In this document: positions 45,711-54,962 of the stretch, piece after piece | How the letters are laid out: every line of letters begins with the position of its first letter | Numbering within the stretch: position 1 is the stretch's first letter | Source of the DNA: Streptomyces curacoi | GTDB lineage: Bacteria > Actinomycetota > Actinomycetes > Streptomycetales > Streptomycetaceae | NCBI RefSeq assembly: GCF_001513975.1 | Contig: NZ_KQ947988.1 | Location: 372,001 to 436,000, forward strand | DNA: 64,000 nucleotides | Direction of reading: 5' to 3' | Translations under genes and position numbers: made by a program | Notes under the pieces: generated by a model | Databases searched by the model: none | What the model was told of the DNA's origin: nothing | The model's input: only the letters and a program-made list of their open reading frames with translations

Positions 45711-46064
45711 TCACGTCCACAACACGGCGATGAAGACGTTCGCCGTGGTCAGCAGCCCCACCACCCCGAACAGGCTCTTGTCCACCGTCTCCTCGTCCCG
45801 CTTCACATAGACGAGCCCGAGGATCACGATCAGCAGCGCCAGCTTCACACCGATCTTGATGTTGTTGACGGGCTGGTCGTCCGCCTGATTGAGGCCGACC
45901 AGGATCATCCCGGTGACCAGCATGGTCAGCGCGCCGTGCAGCATCGCGGGGACGAACCGGGCGGTGCCCTGGCCCATCGCCTTCATCTGGGTGAGGAAAC
46001 CACCGAGCAGCGCGGCGATACCGATGATGTGCAGGCCGACGAAGAGATGGATGAGTACGTCCAT
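45711..46064 (-). CDS. Small integral membrane protein, four helices
   Basis: 117 residues: LIHLFVGLHIIGIAALLGGF, MLHGALTMLVTGMILVGL, IGVKLALLIVILGLVYV and LFGVVGLLTTANVFIAVLW. Two of the helices contain His (HLFVGLH, MLHG) and Lys/Asp residues lie at the loops, which resembles small copper- or haem-associated membrane proteins, but the pattern is too short to assign. It sits alone between two NlpC/P60 genes on the opposite strand. Function unknown. Confidence 0.85.
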   Translation of the reverse strand: MDVLIHLFVGLHIIGIAALLGGFLTQMKAMGQGTARFVPAMLHGALTMLVTGMILVGLNQADDQPVNNIKIGVKLALLIVILGLVYVKRDEETVDKSLFGVVGLLTTANVFIAVLWT

Positions 46065-46593
46065 GGAGCCGGAGCCTAATCACCCACGGACGTCCACCCG
46101 ACACCGCCCCGCTCCCCCACCTCCCACACGCCCGCCCCCTCCCCGATCTTGCATATATGCGCCCCATAGCACCCCGCCGCCCCTACGAGCCCCCAAAACC
46201 GCCACATCGGTCAGCACCCCGCGCGAACCCGACGCCTCCACCCCGGGAACGCGCTCACTTGCGGTCATCCCGCGGTCCGCTCCCGGCACTTCCGCACAAC
46301 GCGTTACCACCCCGACACAGCGAGGTTTAGCGTCCTCCACCAGGTGACCGGCTCCCCACCGCCGCCCGGGCCAGGGGCGGCAGTCGGACACCACCGCCGA
46401 GAAAGGTCCGGCGGCGACCCGCTCCCCTGTGTGGGCCGCCGCCGGACGCGTAGCCCGCCCCGGGCGGTCGTACGGTCCGCTCCCCCAGGCGCTCGTACAC
46501 CCGCCGCTTCCCCCGGGCCCCGGGCGATCGCTCGGCCGCCGCCCCGGCGGTCGTACGGGACGAGGCGGTCGTACGAAAGGACGTGCAGTCCAC
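46065..46593. other. Leader region upstream of second NlpC/P60 gene
   Basis: About 530 bases without a gene. I looked for a second c-di-AMP aptamer here and did not find the CAGCTAAC..CGGTAGGCG or GGGGACCC hallmarks. CGGTCGTACG occurs three times (near 46466, 46549, 46566) and inverted GC-rich dyads are present. A promoter on each side is expected but not identified. Confidence 0.5.
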
Positions 46594-47667
46594 GTGGCAG
46601 CGCACCGAAAACCCCGTCAGCGCTCGGTCGGCGGCAATACGGCCCGCACGGCATGGACGATCGCCCTGGCGGGCGCGGCGACGGCGACCGGGTTCGACGG
46701 GACCGGACACGCCGAGCCACAGCTGACACCGGCGCAGGTCAAGGCGAAGGTGGACAGGCTGTACCAGGAGGCGGAGGTCGCCACCGAGAAGTACAACGGC
46801 GCCAAGGAGAAGGCGGACGCGGCCGAGCAACGGATCAGGGCCCTGCAGGACGAGGCCGCGCGCAAGACGGAGAAGCTCAACTCGGCGCGGGACGCCCTGG
46901 GTTCGATGGCCGCGGCACAGTACCGCGACGGCGGCGTCGACCCGGCCCTCCAGCTCGCGCTCTCCGACAACCCCGACCGCTATCTCGACGGCGCGGAGTT
47001 CGCCGAACGCGCCGGACACCGGCAGGCGGCGTCCGTCGCGAGCGTCCGCAGGCAGCTGCGGGAGATCGAGCAGCTGCGCGGCGCCGCGCGCATCGAACTG
47101 ACCTCGCTGAAGTCCCGCCAGACGGAACTGCGACGGCACAAGAAGACGATCACCGGCAAGCTGGACGCGGCCCGGGACCTGCTCGCCCAGCTGACCGCCC
47201 AGGAACGCGCACGACTCCAGGAGGGCGGGGGCGGCGCGACGGACCGCGCCGCGCGTTCCTCGACGGGCCCCCGCGACACCCTGACTGCCCCTGGCTCCGC
47301 CACCGCCCAGGCCCCCAGCTCACGCGCCGCGGCGGCGATTTCCTACGCCTACTCCAAGCTCGGCAGCCCCTACGTCTGGGGCGCGACCGGCCCGGACGCC
47401 TTCGACTGCTCCGGCCTCACCCAGGCCGCCTACCGCTCGGCCGGAATCTCCCTGCCCCGCACGACCTATGCGCAGATCGACACCGGCCGCCGCGTCTCCC
47501 GCTCCGAACTGCTCCCGGGCGACCTGGTGTTCTTCTACTCCAGCATCAGCCACGTCGGCCTCTACATCGGCAACGGCCAGATGATCCACGCCCCGAACCC
47601 CTCGGCGCCGGTACGGGTGGCGCCGCTCGACGAAATGCCGTTCGCGGGGGCGACGCGGGTGGTGTGA
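46594..47667 (+). CDS. NlpC/P60 peptidoglycan hydrolase, second paralogue
   Basis: 357 residues from a GTG with AAAGGACG upstream. It begins VAAHRKPRQRSVGGNTA, like the ASHRKSRPAG start of the first copy. A signal-like hydrophobic segment, then a coiled coil (DRLYQEAEVATEKYNGAKEK, LEQL-type helices to about 215), then a Thr/Gly linker. The catalytic domain has Cys272 in DAFDCSGL, His320 in HVGLYIG and His332 in MIHAPNP, and the sequence YVWGATGPD is shared exactly. The hydrolase is intact. It lacks the riboswitch of its paralogue, so the two enzymes should respond differently to c-di-AMP. Confidence 0.95.
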   Translation: MAAHRKPRQRSVGGNTARTAWTIALAGAATATGFDGTGHAEPQLTPAQVKAKVDRLYQEAEVATEKYNGAKEKADAAEQRIRALQDEAARKTEKLNSARDALGSMAAAQYRDGGVDPALQLALSDNPDRYLDGAEFAERAGHRQAASVASVRRQLREIEQLRGAARIELTSLKSRQTELRRHKKTITGKLDAARDLLAQLTAQERARLQEGGGGATDRAARSSTGPRDTLTAPGSATAQAPSSRAAAAISYAYSKLGSPYVWGATGPDAFDCSGLTQAAYRSAGISLPRTTYAQIDTGRRVSRSELLPGDLVFFYSSISHVGLYIGNGQMIHAPNPSAPVRVAPLDEMPFAGATRVV

Positions 47668-47714
47668 GCGAGCGAGCCGGGCCCCGGCCGGGCCCTGAGC
47701 TCACACCAGGCAGC

Positions 47715-48446
47715 TCACACCAGGCGCCGCGCCGTCGCCCACCGGGTCAGCTCATGGCGGTTGGACAGCTGGAGCTTCCTCAGGACCGCCGAGACATGGG
47801 ATTCGACCGTCTTGACGGAGATGAAGAGCTGCTTGGCGATCTCCTTGTACGCATAGCCACGGGCGATCAGCCGAAGCACCTCACGCTCGCGCTGGGTCAG
47901 ACGGTCGAGGTCCTCGTCGACCGGCGGGGCGTCGGTGGAGGCGAAGGCGTCCAGCACGAACCCGGCAAGGCGGGGCGAGAAGACCGCGTCACCGTCCTGG
48001 ACCCGGAAGATGGAGTCGACCAGGTCGGTGCCCGTGATCGTCTTGGTCACATAGCCACGCGCACCCCCGCGGATCACGCCGATGACATCCTCCGCCGCGT
48101 CCGAGACGGACAGGGCGAGGAACCGGACGGGCTGTTCGGGGTCCGCCATCAACGGGGCGCAGCGGCGCAGTACTTCGACGCCGCCGCCACCGGGAAGGTG
48201 CACGTCGAGGAGGACGACCTCGGGCCGGGTCGCGGTGATGACCGTGACCGCCTGGTCGACGTCCGCGGCCTCGCCGACGACCTCGACGCCGGTCTGCTCG
48301 GTCCGGCCGATCTCGGCCTGGACTCCCGTACGGAACATGCGGTGATCGTCGACGAGCACCACGCGCACGTGGCGCGCGCCCGCGCCGCCGGACTCGGCCG
48401 CCTCCGCCGCTCCCGCCGTACCGTTCGCCTCGGTCGGGTCGCTCAT
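47715..48446 (-). CDS. NarL/LuxR-type response regulator
   Basis: 243 residues. Receiver domain (about 25-145): VVLVDDHRMFRTGVQAEIGR with the acidic pocket DD, phospho-acceptor Asp in VVLLDVHLPGGGG, then ALSVSD and the lysine in GYVTKTI. The C-terminal LuxR helix-turn-helix is LTQREREVLRLIARGYAYKE, IAKQLFISVKTVESHVSAVL. It overlaps the sensor kinase gene by an ATGA junction. Together with the kinase and the divergent PspC protein it looks like an envelope-stress system of the LiaFSR type. Confidence 0.95.
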   Translation of the reverse strand: MSDPTEANGTAGAAEAAESGGAGARHVRVVLVDDHRMFRTGVQAEIGRTEQTGVEVVGEAADVDQAVTVITATRPEVVLLDVHLPGGGGVEVLRRCAPLMADPEQPVRFLALSVSDAAEDVIGVIRGGARGYVTKTITGTDLVDSIFRVQDGDAVFSPRLAGFVLDAFASTDAPPVDEDLDRLTQREREVLRLIARGYAYKEIAKQLFISVKTVESHVSAVLRKLQLSNRHELTRWATARRLV

Positions 48447-49768
48447 GACGTCTTCTCCGCCCTCTCCATCTCCAGCTCGACCTCCGTACCGCCGCCGGGT
48501 ACCGCCCGGAGCCGGGCCGTACCGCCGTTGCGCTCCATGCGGCCGATGATCGATTCTCTAACGCCCATGCGGTCGGCGGGTATCGAGTCGAGGTCGAAGC
48601 CCGGACCGCGGTCCCGGACGGACACGAAGACGGTCCTCCCCTCCACCTCGGCGTAGACCTGTACGGCGCCGCCTTCGCCACCGTACTTGGCGGCGTTCAC
48701 CATCGCCTCGCGTGCGGCCTGCATCTGTGCGCCGATTTTCTCGTCGAGCGGGCAGTCGCCGACGACCACGACCTCTATGGGGACGCCGTGCTTGTCCTCG
48801 ATCTCGGCGGCGTTGCGCCGGACCGCGTCGGCGAGGCTGGCGGGTTCGTCGGCCTCGTCCTTGCCGGTGCCCTCGGGCCTGTAGAGCCAGGTGCGCAGGT
48901 CGCGCTCCTGGGCCCGGGCGAGGCGGCGGACCTCGCCCGCGTTGTCCGCGTTGCGCTGGATCAGGGTCAGGGTGTGCAGCACCGAGTCGTGGACGTGCGC
49001 GGCGACCTCGGCGCGCTCCTGGGCGCGGATGCGCATCAGGCGCTCTTCGGAGAGGTCCTGGGTCATCCGGACCAGGTACGGGCCCGCGAGGAGCGTTATG
49101 CCGACGAGGACCGCCAGGGCCGCCTGCAGGACGGAGCCCAGATGGGCGGCGGATCCCTGCAGGACGAAGATGCCGGAGACACCGGCCGTGACCAGCACGA
49201 CACCGCCCGCGGCGCGCAGCAGCGTAAGGGTGCGCCGGCGCCGCCCGACCTCCATCCAGCGGGCCCGGCGGGCGTTGTCCGCCTGGCGCCAGACCAGGGC
49301 GACGCCCGCGCCGACGAGCACGGCGGGCAGGAGGTAGGCCTTGGCGCCGCCCCCCAGGTCCACGCTGCCGACGAAGACCATCGCCACGACGACCATGAGG
49401 AGCAGCGCGACGATCTGTCCCCGGTCCGGCTTGCGGGCCACGAGTCTGCGACGACCGTCGGCCGCGGTCTCGGTGGCGAAGGGGGACGGCTTCTGCGCGT
49501 CGACGCCGCCGACGCCGAGCGGCACGAAGAACCAGAACGCGGCATACAACAGCGCACCGAGGCCGTCCGCCAGGAACAGGCCGACGAACACGAGCCGCAC
49601 CCAGACCACGGGCAGGCCGAGATGTCCGGCGAGCCCCCGCGCCACGCCCCCGAGCCAGCGTCCGTCGCTGCTGCGGTAGAGCTTGCGCGGCGGCCGCGGT
49701 TCGACGAGTGGCGCTGCTGCGGCTTCCGGCATGCCATCGATGGTCACACGGCGGGGGCACCGGGGCAT
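48443..49768 (-). CDS. PspC-domain sensor histidine kinase (HisKA_3)
   Basis: 441 residues. A PspC domain is at the N-terminus (KLYRSSDGRWLGGVARGLAG, LFLADGLGALLYAAFWFFVP), followed by several transmembrane helices (QIVALLLMVVVAMVFVGSV, AYLLPAVLVGAGVALVW). The dimerisation box is AEVAAHVHDSVLHTLTLIQR with the phosphorylated His, and the ATPase domain has REAMVNAAKYG (N box), VRDRGPGFD (G1) and a G2 region MGVRESIIGRME. The start ATG at 49768 has GGGGG upstream; an internal ATG at 49734 is also possible. PspC fused to a NarX-like kinase is an actinobacterial design for sensing membrane stress. Confidence 0.93.
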   Translation of the reverse strand: MPRCPRRVTIDGMPEAAAAPLVEPRPPRKLYRSSDGRWLGGVARGLAGHLGLPVVWVRLVFVGLFLADGLGALLYAAFWFFVPLGVGGVDAQKPSPFATETAADGRRRLVARKPDRGQIVALLLMVVVAMVFVGSVDLGGGAKAYLLPAVLVGAGVALVWRQADNARRARWMEVGRRRRTLTLLRAAGGVVLVTAGVSGIFVLQGSAAHLGSVLQAALAVLVGITLLAGPYLVRMTQDLSEERLMRIRAQERAEVAAHVHDSVLHTLTLIQRNADNAGEVRRLARAQERDLRTWLYRPEGTGKDEADEPASLADAVRRNAAEIEDKHGVPIEVVVVGDCPLDEKIGAQMQAAREAMVNAAKYGGEGGAVQVYAEVEGRTVFVSVRDRGPGFDLDSIPADRMGVRESIIGRMERNGGTARLRAVPGGGTEVELEMERAEKTS

Positions 49769-49910
49769 CAGGGTCCACCCCCGAGACACCCCTGATCTTC
49801 GAAAACCGCCGGGTCGAACGCTTCCCCGCCCCCGCCTCAGGGCCGATATCAGGGTCCGACCAGGGTCATACCGACTGCCGCCGGGCCGACGCGCCCGTCA
49901 CCATGGACAC

Positions 49911-51344
49911 ATGACAGATCACCAGCACGCCGCGTACTCCGTGCCCGAGCCGGACACCGTGCCCACCGCGGGCACTCCGTCCGCCGCGGCGTCCGCGAGC
50001 GCCGCGGGTGAGGAACCGCGCGCGCACGCAGGCGCGGAAGCAGACGCGTCCGCGGCGACGGGCGTACTCGACCCACCGCACCGGTTCCGGCGGAACCGAC
50101 GGCACAAGATGCTGGCCGGCGTGTGCGCCGGGCTCGGGCGGCAGTGCGACATGGACCCGGTGATCTTCCGGATCACGCTCGCCGTGCTCTCCGCGACCGG
50201 CGGCATCGGCCTCATCTTCTACGGCTTCGCCTGGCTCTTCGTCCCGTACGACGACGAGGACGAGAACGAGGTGCGCAAGCTGCTGACCGGCCGAGTGGAC
50301 GGCCAGGCGCTGACGGCCGTGCTGTTCGCGCTGGTCGGCTGCGGTGTGTTCCTGACGTTGCTGAGGAACGGCGGCGTGCTGACCTTCGCAGTCGTCCTCT
50401 CCCTCCTCCTCGCGGGCGCCGGGTACTGGTCGCGCCATCGCGGCGCCCCCGGCCCCGATCCCCTGGCCGCCCAGGCCGTCGCCGACGCCCCGCCGGAGGC
50501 CCAGGCACCGCCGGTCCCCGCCGCCTACCCCTCCTGGTGGCGCGACCCCATCGTCAAGGACGGCACACACGAGGGCGGCACGGGCTATCTCTGGGGCCCC
50601 CGCGACTCCCGCGACCGCGACATCGCGGCAGCGGTCAACATCAGCCTCGGCACCACGTGGAGCAGCCGCGAGGACATACGCGCCCGGCACCCCGGTCCAC
50701 CGAAGCCGCGGGGCCCCCGGTGGATCGGCGGCTGGGTGTTCCTGCTGGCCCTGCTCGCGGGCGCCCTGGGCACCGGCGCGACCTGGGAGGACCACGCACT
50801 CGGCACCAGCCTGCAGACCGGTCTGTCCTGCGCGCTGCTCGTGCTCGGTCTGGGCATAGCGGTCAGCGCGTTCCTGGGGCGTACGGGAGCGGGCTCCGTC
50901 TTCCTGGCGATCATCACCGCGGGTCTGCTGGCCGCCTCGGCCGCGCTGCCCAGGGACATCGACACCCACTGGATGGAGAAGAACTGGCGGCCGGCGACGG
51001 CGGCGGACGTACAACAGCAGTACGACCTCGGCACCGGCGTCGGAACCCTGGACCTGACCGGGCTGAAGTTCGCCGGGGACCAGACGGTGACGACGAGAGC
51101 CGACGTGGGCATGGGCCGGCTGAAGGTGATCGTCCCCAAGGACGTGACCGTGAAGGTGAGCATCGACGTGGGGGTGGGAGACATCCAGTTGCCGGGCGAG
51201 GACAAGCAGGACGTGGACGTGGCACCGGGCAAGCACAAGGAGCTGACCCTGACACCGGCCACCGGCATCAAGAACGCGGGCACGCTCGACCTCGACCTCA
51301 GCGTCGGCGTGGGACAGGCGGAGGTCAGCCGTGCTGCGTCATGA
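49911..51344 (+). CDS. PspC and LiaF-like C-terminal domain membrane protein
   Basis: 477 residues. After a Ser/Ala-rich tail comes a PspC domain (HRFRRNRRHKMLAGVCAGLG, FRITLAVLSATGGIGLIFYG), then about five more membrane helices. The last 120 residues form a beta-rich toast-rack/LiaF C-terminal type domain (GVGTLDLTGLKFAGDQTVTT, MGRLKVIVPKDVTVKVSIDV, GVGDIQLPG). LiaF proteins hold their cognate NarL-type kinase inactive. It is divergent from the PspC kinase/regulator pair, so it is probably the third component. ATG at 49911 has only weak ribosome-binding sequence. The next gene overlaps it by 14 bases. Confidence 0.92.
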   Translation: MTDHQHAAYSVPEPDTVPTAGTPSAAASASAAGEEPRAHAGAEADASAATGVLDPPHRFRRNRRHKMLAGVCAGLGRQCDMDPVIFRITLAVLSATGGIGLIFYGFAWLFVPYDDEDENEVRKLLTGRVDGQALTAVLFALVGCGVFLTLLRNGGVLTFAVVLSLLLAGAGYWSRHRGAPGPDPLAAQAVADAPPEAQAPPVPAAYPSWWRDPIVKDGTHEGGTGYLWGPRDSRDRDIAAAVNISLGTTWSSREDIRARHPGPPKPRGPRWIGGWVFLLALLAGALGTGATWEDHALGTSLQTGLSCALLVLGLGIAVSAFLGRTGAGSVFLAIITAGLLAASAALPRDIDTHWMEKNWRPATAADVQQQYDLGTGVGTLDLTGLKFAGDQTVTTRADVGMGRLKVIVPKDVTVKVSIDVGVGDIQLPGEDKQDVDVAPGKHKELTLTPATGIKNAGTLDLDLSVGVGQAEVSRAAS

Positions 51345-51570
51345 GTTCCAGCCCGGAAGACTGGTCGCCGGCACCGTCCTGACCCTCGCGGGCATCATCT
51401 ACGCCGGTGACGCGGGCGGCGCCTGGGAGACACCGTGGTTCGCGGTGATCCCCCTGGTGGTGGGCGGCCTGTGCCTGGCAGGCGCGGTAGCGCTCCTCAC
51501 CCGGGGCATACGCAGACGCCGCGGATCAGCCCGCCTCGCCGACCCAACGCCCACGGACCCGCAACACTGA
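51331..51570 (+). CDS. Small two-helix membrane protein
   Basis: 79 residues from a GTG inside the end of the PspC gene (14-base overlap, different frame). Helices are LVAGTVLTLAGIIYAGDAGG and WFAVIPLVVGGLCLAGAVALL, then a basic tail GIRRRRGSARL. Co-expression with the PspC/LiaF-like protein suggests that it belongs to the same stress module. No family name recognised. Confidence 0.85.
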   Translation: MLRHEFQPGRLVAGTVLTLAGIIYAGDAGGAWETPWFAVIPLVVGGLCLAGAVALLTRGIRRRRGSARLADPTPTDPQH

Positions 51571-51610
51571 CCGGGCTCCGCGTCCGCGTCACCATCCGCC
51601 GATGCGAGCG

Positions 51611-52168
51611 CTAGCGGTAGCCACCCGACCGCTGCCGTCGGCGCGCGCGGCGTGCCGCGTCCACGGAGAACATGGGGGCGCCCGCGAGCACCAGAGGCAG
51701 CCAGGCCATCAAGTAGGCCAGGTCATTGCCGTAGTAGTACGGATCGGAGGCCCAGCTCACCGTCAACCACAGGCTCAGCGAGATGAGCGCGCCACCGAGC
51801 GCCGCCAGTCGGGCGAACACCCCGAGAAGGGTGCCGATACCGACCGCCAGCTCACCGAAGGCGATGGCATTGCCGAACGCCACCGGGTTCTTCAACGCCA
51901 GGTCGACCAGGGCCGGAATGGCCGAGGAGTCACGCACGGCACGCATCATGTCGCCGATCGACCCCGAACCGGCGTCCTTCATGAATGCGCTGTCGGTGAG
52001 TTTGTCCAGGCCGGCGTAGATGAAGGTGACGCCGAGAAAGACGCGGAGCGGGAGCAGTGCGTAACGGGTGGCGGTGTCCCGCCAGTCCCGGCCGCCGTCG
52101 AGGTAAGGGGTGTGCGTGTCCGTGTGCATACCGTGAGTCATTACCCGTAGCCGCCTCTCGCCCGCCAT
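51611..52168 (-). CDS. DoxX family membrane protein
   Basis: 185 residues with four helices. The DoxX pattern is clear: RYALLPLRVFLGVTFIYAGL then DKLTDSAF near the start, NAIAFGELAVGIGTLLGVFA with the conserved Gly-Glu, and LALSLWL-type helices (ALISLSLWLTVSWASDPYYY). DoxX proteins are linked to thiosulfate:quinone oxidation or to oxidative stress complexes, but many are unassigned. GAGGGGTCTCC supports the ATG at 52168; ATGs at 52141 and 52130 are possible internal starts. Confidence 0.92.
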   Translation of the reverse strand: MAGERRLRVMTHGMHTDTHTPYLDGGRDWRDTATRYALLPLRVFLGVTFIYAGLDKLTDSAFMKDAGSGSIGDMMRAVRDSSAIPALVDLALKNPVAFGNAIAFGELAVGIGTLLGVFARLAALGGALISLSLWLTVSWASDPYYYGNDLAYLMAWLPLVLAGAPMFSVDAARRARRRQRSGGYR

Positions 52169-52338
52169 GGAGACCCCTCAGAAGACGATACGTACGCAGC
52201 GGCCACACGGCTCAACCCTGCGCCGCCCCGTTTTTTCTCCCGCCCCTCCGGATGGCCGCCGGACGCTGCGGGAGGGCGGGCCCGTAGCCGCACTCGGCGC
52301 CGCCGCAGGCATCCCCCGCCCAACCGCCGGAGGCACCG

Positions 52339-53673
52339 TCAATCAGTGACGTCGATCGCGTACCGATTGGTCTCCACGCCCGCCGCGGTAACCACCTGCA
52401 CCTCCACCCGCCCCGGCTCCACGTCCGCCGGCACCGGCACTCTCAGCACCGCGTCCGTCGGATTGACGAAGCCCCCGTTCACCGGCACCAGCGGCACATG
52501 TACATGCACCGCCCCGATCCGCACCACCATCCGCGACAACCGGTCCGCCCCCTGCGCGCCGGGCGGCACGAACCCCGCCCCCCGGATCTCGATGTCGTCT
52601 CCGGTACGGATCGGCGCGTCCAGGTCCCCGGCCTCCCGGGCCCGTACCACCGAGAGGATCACCGGCCGGCCCCCCTCCGCATACTTCCCGGCCAGATACG
52701 TCGCCGCCGAGATCAGCACCACCACGGCCAACCCCCACGGCAGGTCCGGCAACTGATCCGGCCGCCGAGCCAGCCGCACCGCCGCGAACAGCAGCGCGAC
52801 CCCACCGATCACGACGTACTGGATGTCCGCGAAGGCCCCCCGCCCCGCGTCATCCGTCAGCAGATCCGCCGCCCGAGGCCGGTCCGCCCGCACCTTCTGC
52901 AGCCGCTGCCCGAGCACCCGCACTCCGACCACCCGCCGCACCAGCACCGCGATCGCACACACCACGGCGAGCACGGTCACCACACCCGCACCCCGCCCCA
53001 GCTCAAGACCGGCGATCAACGCATCGCGCTCAGCGTGCCCGGACGCCGCCGCCAGCTGCCCCACCAGCACCAGCACGGCGTACGCCAGGAACAGCACCCA
53101 CGCGCCGGCCACCACCCGCGACGTGGACAGCCGGTTGTCCTCACCGATGACCGGCGCCAGCGCCCCGCCCCGCGCCCGGTGGAACCAGGATGCCGCGGTG
53201 AGCGCCCCGGCGGTCACCAGTGCCGCCAGCAGCCCGGCCGTACGCGCCGCCGTCCACCCCGCCCCGATCGCCGTGAGCGCCTGCACCAGCAGCAGCGCCA
53301 CGACCAGTCCCCAGACCACACACGCCGTACGCCACCACAGCCGCGCCAACCACGCCCGGCCCTCGGCCCGCCCCCGCTCGGCAACCAGTTCCGCCGACTG
53401 CGTCAACTCCTCGGAGACCCACTGCCGGGAGGCCGAGGCCGAGTGGGCCACCGCGGCCGGCAAGCCGTGACCTGCCGCGAACCGGTCCCGCTTCAGCAGG
53501 AACTCGGCAACCGCCTGCCGATGCCCCGACCGCGCCCCGTGCGGACAGTCCCCACAGGTGCAACCGCCCCCGTGCGCGCCCGCATACCCACTCCCGCGCA
53601 CGCCCGCCACCGCGCCGCCCTGCCCAGCTTCCTGCACCGCCACGCCCGACGCCCGCCTTCCCCACAACCTCAC
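52339..53673 (-). CDS. Membrane protein with N-terminal CxCxxC motif and IPT-like C-terminus
   Basis: 444 residues. The N-terminal part contains GGGCTCGDCPHGARSGHRQA, a possible metal-binding CxCxxC. Six or so transmembrane helices follow (VVWGLVVALLLVQALTA, GLLAALVTAGALTAASW, VAGAWVLFLAYAVLVLVG, VVTVLAVVCAIAVLV). The last 110 residues are beta-rich and hydrophilic (TGDDIEIRGAGFVPPGAQGA, LRVPVPADVEPGRVEVQVVT), like an IPT/TIG fold that would normally face outwards. GTG at 53673 is used as the start. No family name recognised. Confidence 0.8.
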   Translation of the reverse strand: MRLWGRRASGVAVQEAGQGGAVAGVRGSGYAGAHGGGCTCGDCPHGARSGHRQAVAEFLLKRDRFAAGHGLPAAVAHSASASRQWVSEELTQSAELVAERGRAEGRAWLARLWWRTACVVWGLVVALLLVQALTAIGAGWTAARTAGLLAALVTAGALTAASWFHRARGGALAPVIGEDNRLSTSRVVAGAWVLFLAYAVLVLVGQLAAASGHAERDALIAGLELGRGAGVVTVLAVVCAIAVLVRRVVGVRVLGQRLQKVRADRPRAADLLTDDAGRGAFADIQYVVIGGVALLFAAVRLARRPDQLPDLPWGLAVVVLISAATYLAGKYAEGGRPVILSVVRAREAGDLDAPIRTGDDIEIRGAGFVPPGAQGADRLSRMVVRIGAVHVHVPLVPVNGGFVNPTDAVLRVPVPADVEPGRVEVQVVTAAGVETNRYAIDVTD

Positions 53674-53990
53674 GACCTGGTGCCCCAGTGGCCTGGTGCC
53701 CTGGCGCCCAGGTGACCTGCTGACCCAAGTGACCCGGTGACGCCGAAGACCCGGTCACCCAATGACCTCATGGCCTTATAGCCCCATGGGCCCACAATCG
53801 ACAGCCCGTCTCAGATACCGGCCACCGGAGACTTCGGCCACCGCGGACCTCGACCATCGCCGCACCACCGGCAACTCCCCTGCGCCGACAGCGAATTGTG
53901 CCCTACACCACTCGTCCCCCGCCCAGCCGCTCCCTCCGGCGCGGGGTGATGTGCGGACCAGCGTGTTGACCCGACTGCGAGAATTTCCCT
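53674..53990. other. Intergenic region with short GC-rich direct repeats
   Basis: No gene supported. 53676-53775 contains phrases such as CTGGTGCCC, GGTGACC and CCCGGTGACGCC / ACCCGGTCACC that form a weak dyad. The remainder should hold promoters for the divergent genes on either side. Confidence 0.4.
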
Positions 53991-54911
53991 ATGGCCGAGA
54001 TCATCCAGCGCGACGGGACCTGGGCCTTCGACGGCACAACGGTCCGGATCACGCCGGGACTCCACCGCTCCGTGCCGCTGTTCCGGCAGACGTACGGAGA
54101 GATCGCCGTACCCCTCGAAGCCGTCGCGAGCATCGTCTTCGAGCCCGAACGCAAACGTGGACGGCTGCGCATGCGCCTGCGCGAGGGCGCCGACCCGCTT
54201 CTCCAGGCGACCGGCGGCCGACTGCCCGAGCCGGCGGACCCCTACCGGCTGGCGGTGGACATCGACCGCTCCGGGGTCGCCGAGTACATCGCCGAGGAGA
54301 TCCGCCACGCGCTGCTCCTGGACCAGATCCCCAAGGAACCGACCAAGGCCTATCTCCTCCCCGGCCCCCCGGTCCCAGTGTCCGTCCGCTCCTCCGACGG
54401 CACGGTCTCCTTCGACGGCACCCAGGTGCGGATCGACTGGTCCGACACCTCCGACCGGGTCAAACGGGCGACCGGCCCGCGCATCATCCACGTGGGCGAC
54501 CTCGTCCAGGTCGAGTGGCTCCCCAACTCCGGCTACGAGGACGGCTTCCTGCGCTTCGTGACCCGCGAGACGGTGTTCTCCAAACTGCCGCCGGAGAAGG
54601 ACCCGTACGCCCTGGACCTGTGGGGCAGCGCCCGCCGCGACCTGCTCACCGCCCTGGTCGCCACGGCGGTCACCGCCCGCCTCCCGCACCCGTCCACCCG
54701 CACCGGTGCCGAAGCCGCCGACCGCCCCCGACCGACGGCGTCCGTCCAGGCCCTCGCCCCCGCCCTCGCCTCCGCCCCGGCCCGGCCCCCGGCCGACCAT
54801 CACGACGTACTCCTGCGCAGGCTCCGGGAGTTGGGCGAGCTCCACCGGGACGGGGTGCTCACGGACGAGGAGTTCGCCATGACGAAGGCGGTCGTCCTCC
54901 GGGGCTTTTGA
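53991..54911 (+). CDS. DUF4429 protein with C-terminal SHOCT motif
   Basis: 306 residues. Two related beta domains are visible: GTWAFDGTTVRITPGLHRSV with LEAVASIVFEPERKRGRLRM, and GTVSFDGTQVRIDWSDTSDR with VGDLVQVEWLPNSGYEDGFL, i.e. a tandem DUF4429 pair. The last 35 residues (LLRRLRELGELHRDGVLTDE, EFAMTKAVVL) are a SHOCT helix pair, commonly used for oligomerisation. The first copy may interact with membranes or other proteins (DUF4429 resembles a PH-like fold). Function unknown. ATG at 53991. Confidence 0.9.
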   Translation: MAEIIQRDGTWAFDGTTVRITPGLHRSVPLFRQTYGEIAVPLEAVASIVFEPERKRGRLRMRLREGADPLLQATGGRLPEPADPYRLAVDIDRSGVAEYIAEEIRHALLLDQIPKEPTKAYLLPGPPVPVSVRSSDGTVSFDGTQVRIDWSDTSDRVKRATGPRIIHVGDLVQVEWLPNSGYEDGFLRFVTRETVFSKLPPEKDPYALDLWGSARRDLLTALVATAVTARLPHPSTRTGAEAADRPRPTASVQALAPALASAPARPPADHHDVLLRRLRELGELHRDGVLTDEEFAMTKAVVLRGF

Positions 54912-54962
54912 CCTGGGCGCTAGCGAACCATCGCGCTCGCGAACCACGGCGTTCGCGAACCG

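Noticed and set aside
46065..46593. Second c-di-AMP riboswitch before the other NlpC/P60 gene
   Set aside because: None of the conserved aptamer segments present at 44247-44396 were found.
47701..47728. TCACACCAGGC duplicated at the end of the response regulator gene
   Set aside because: A 12-14 base duplication just past a stop codon; no sign of function.
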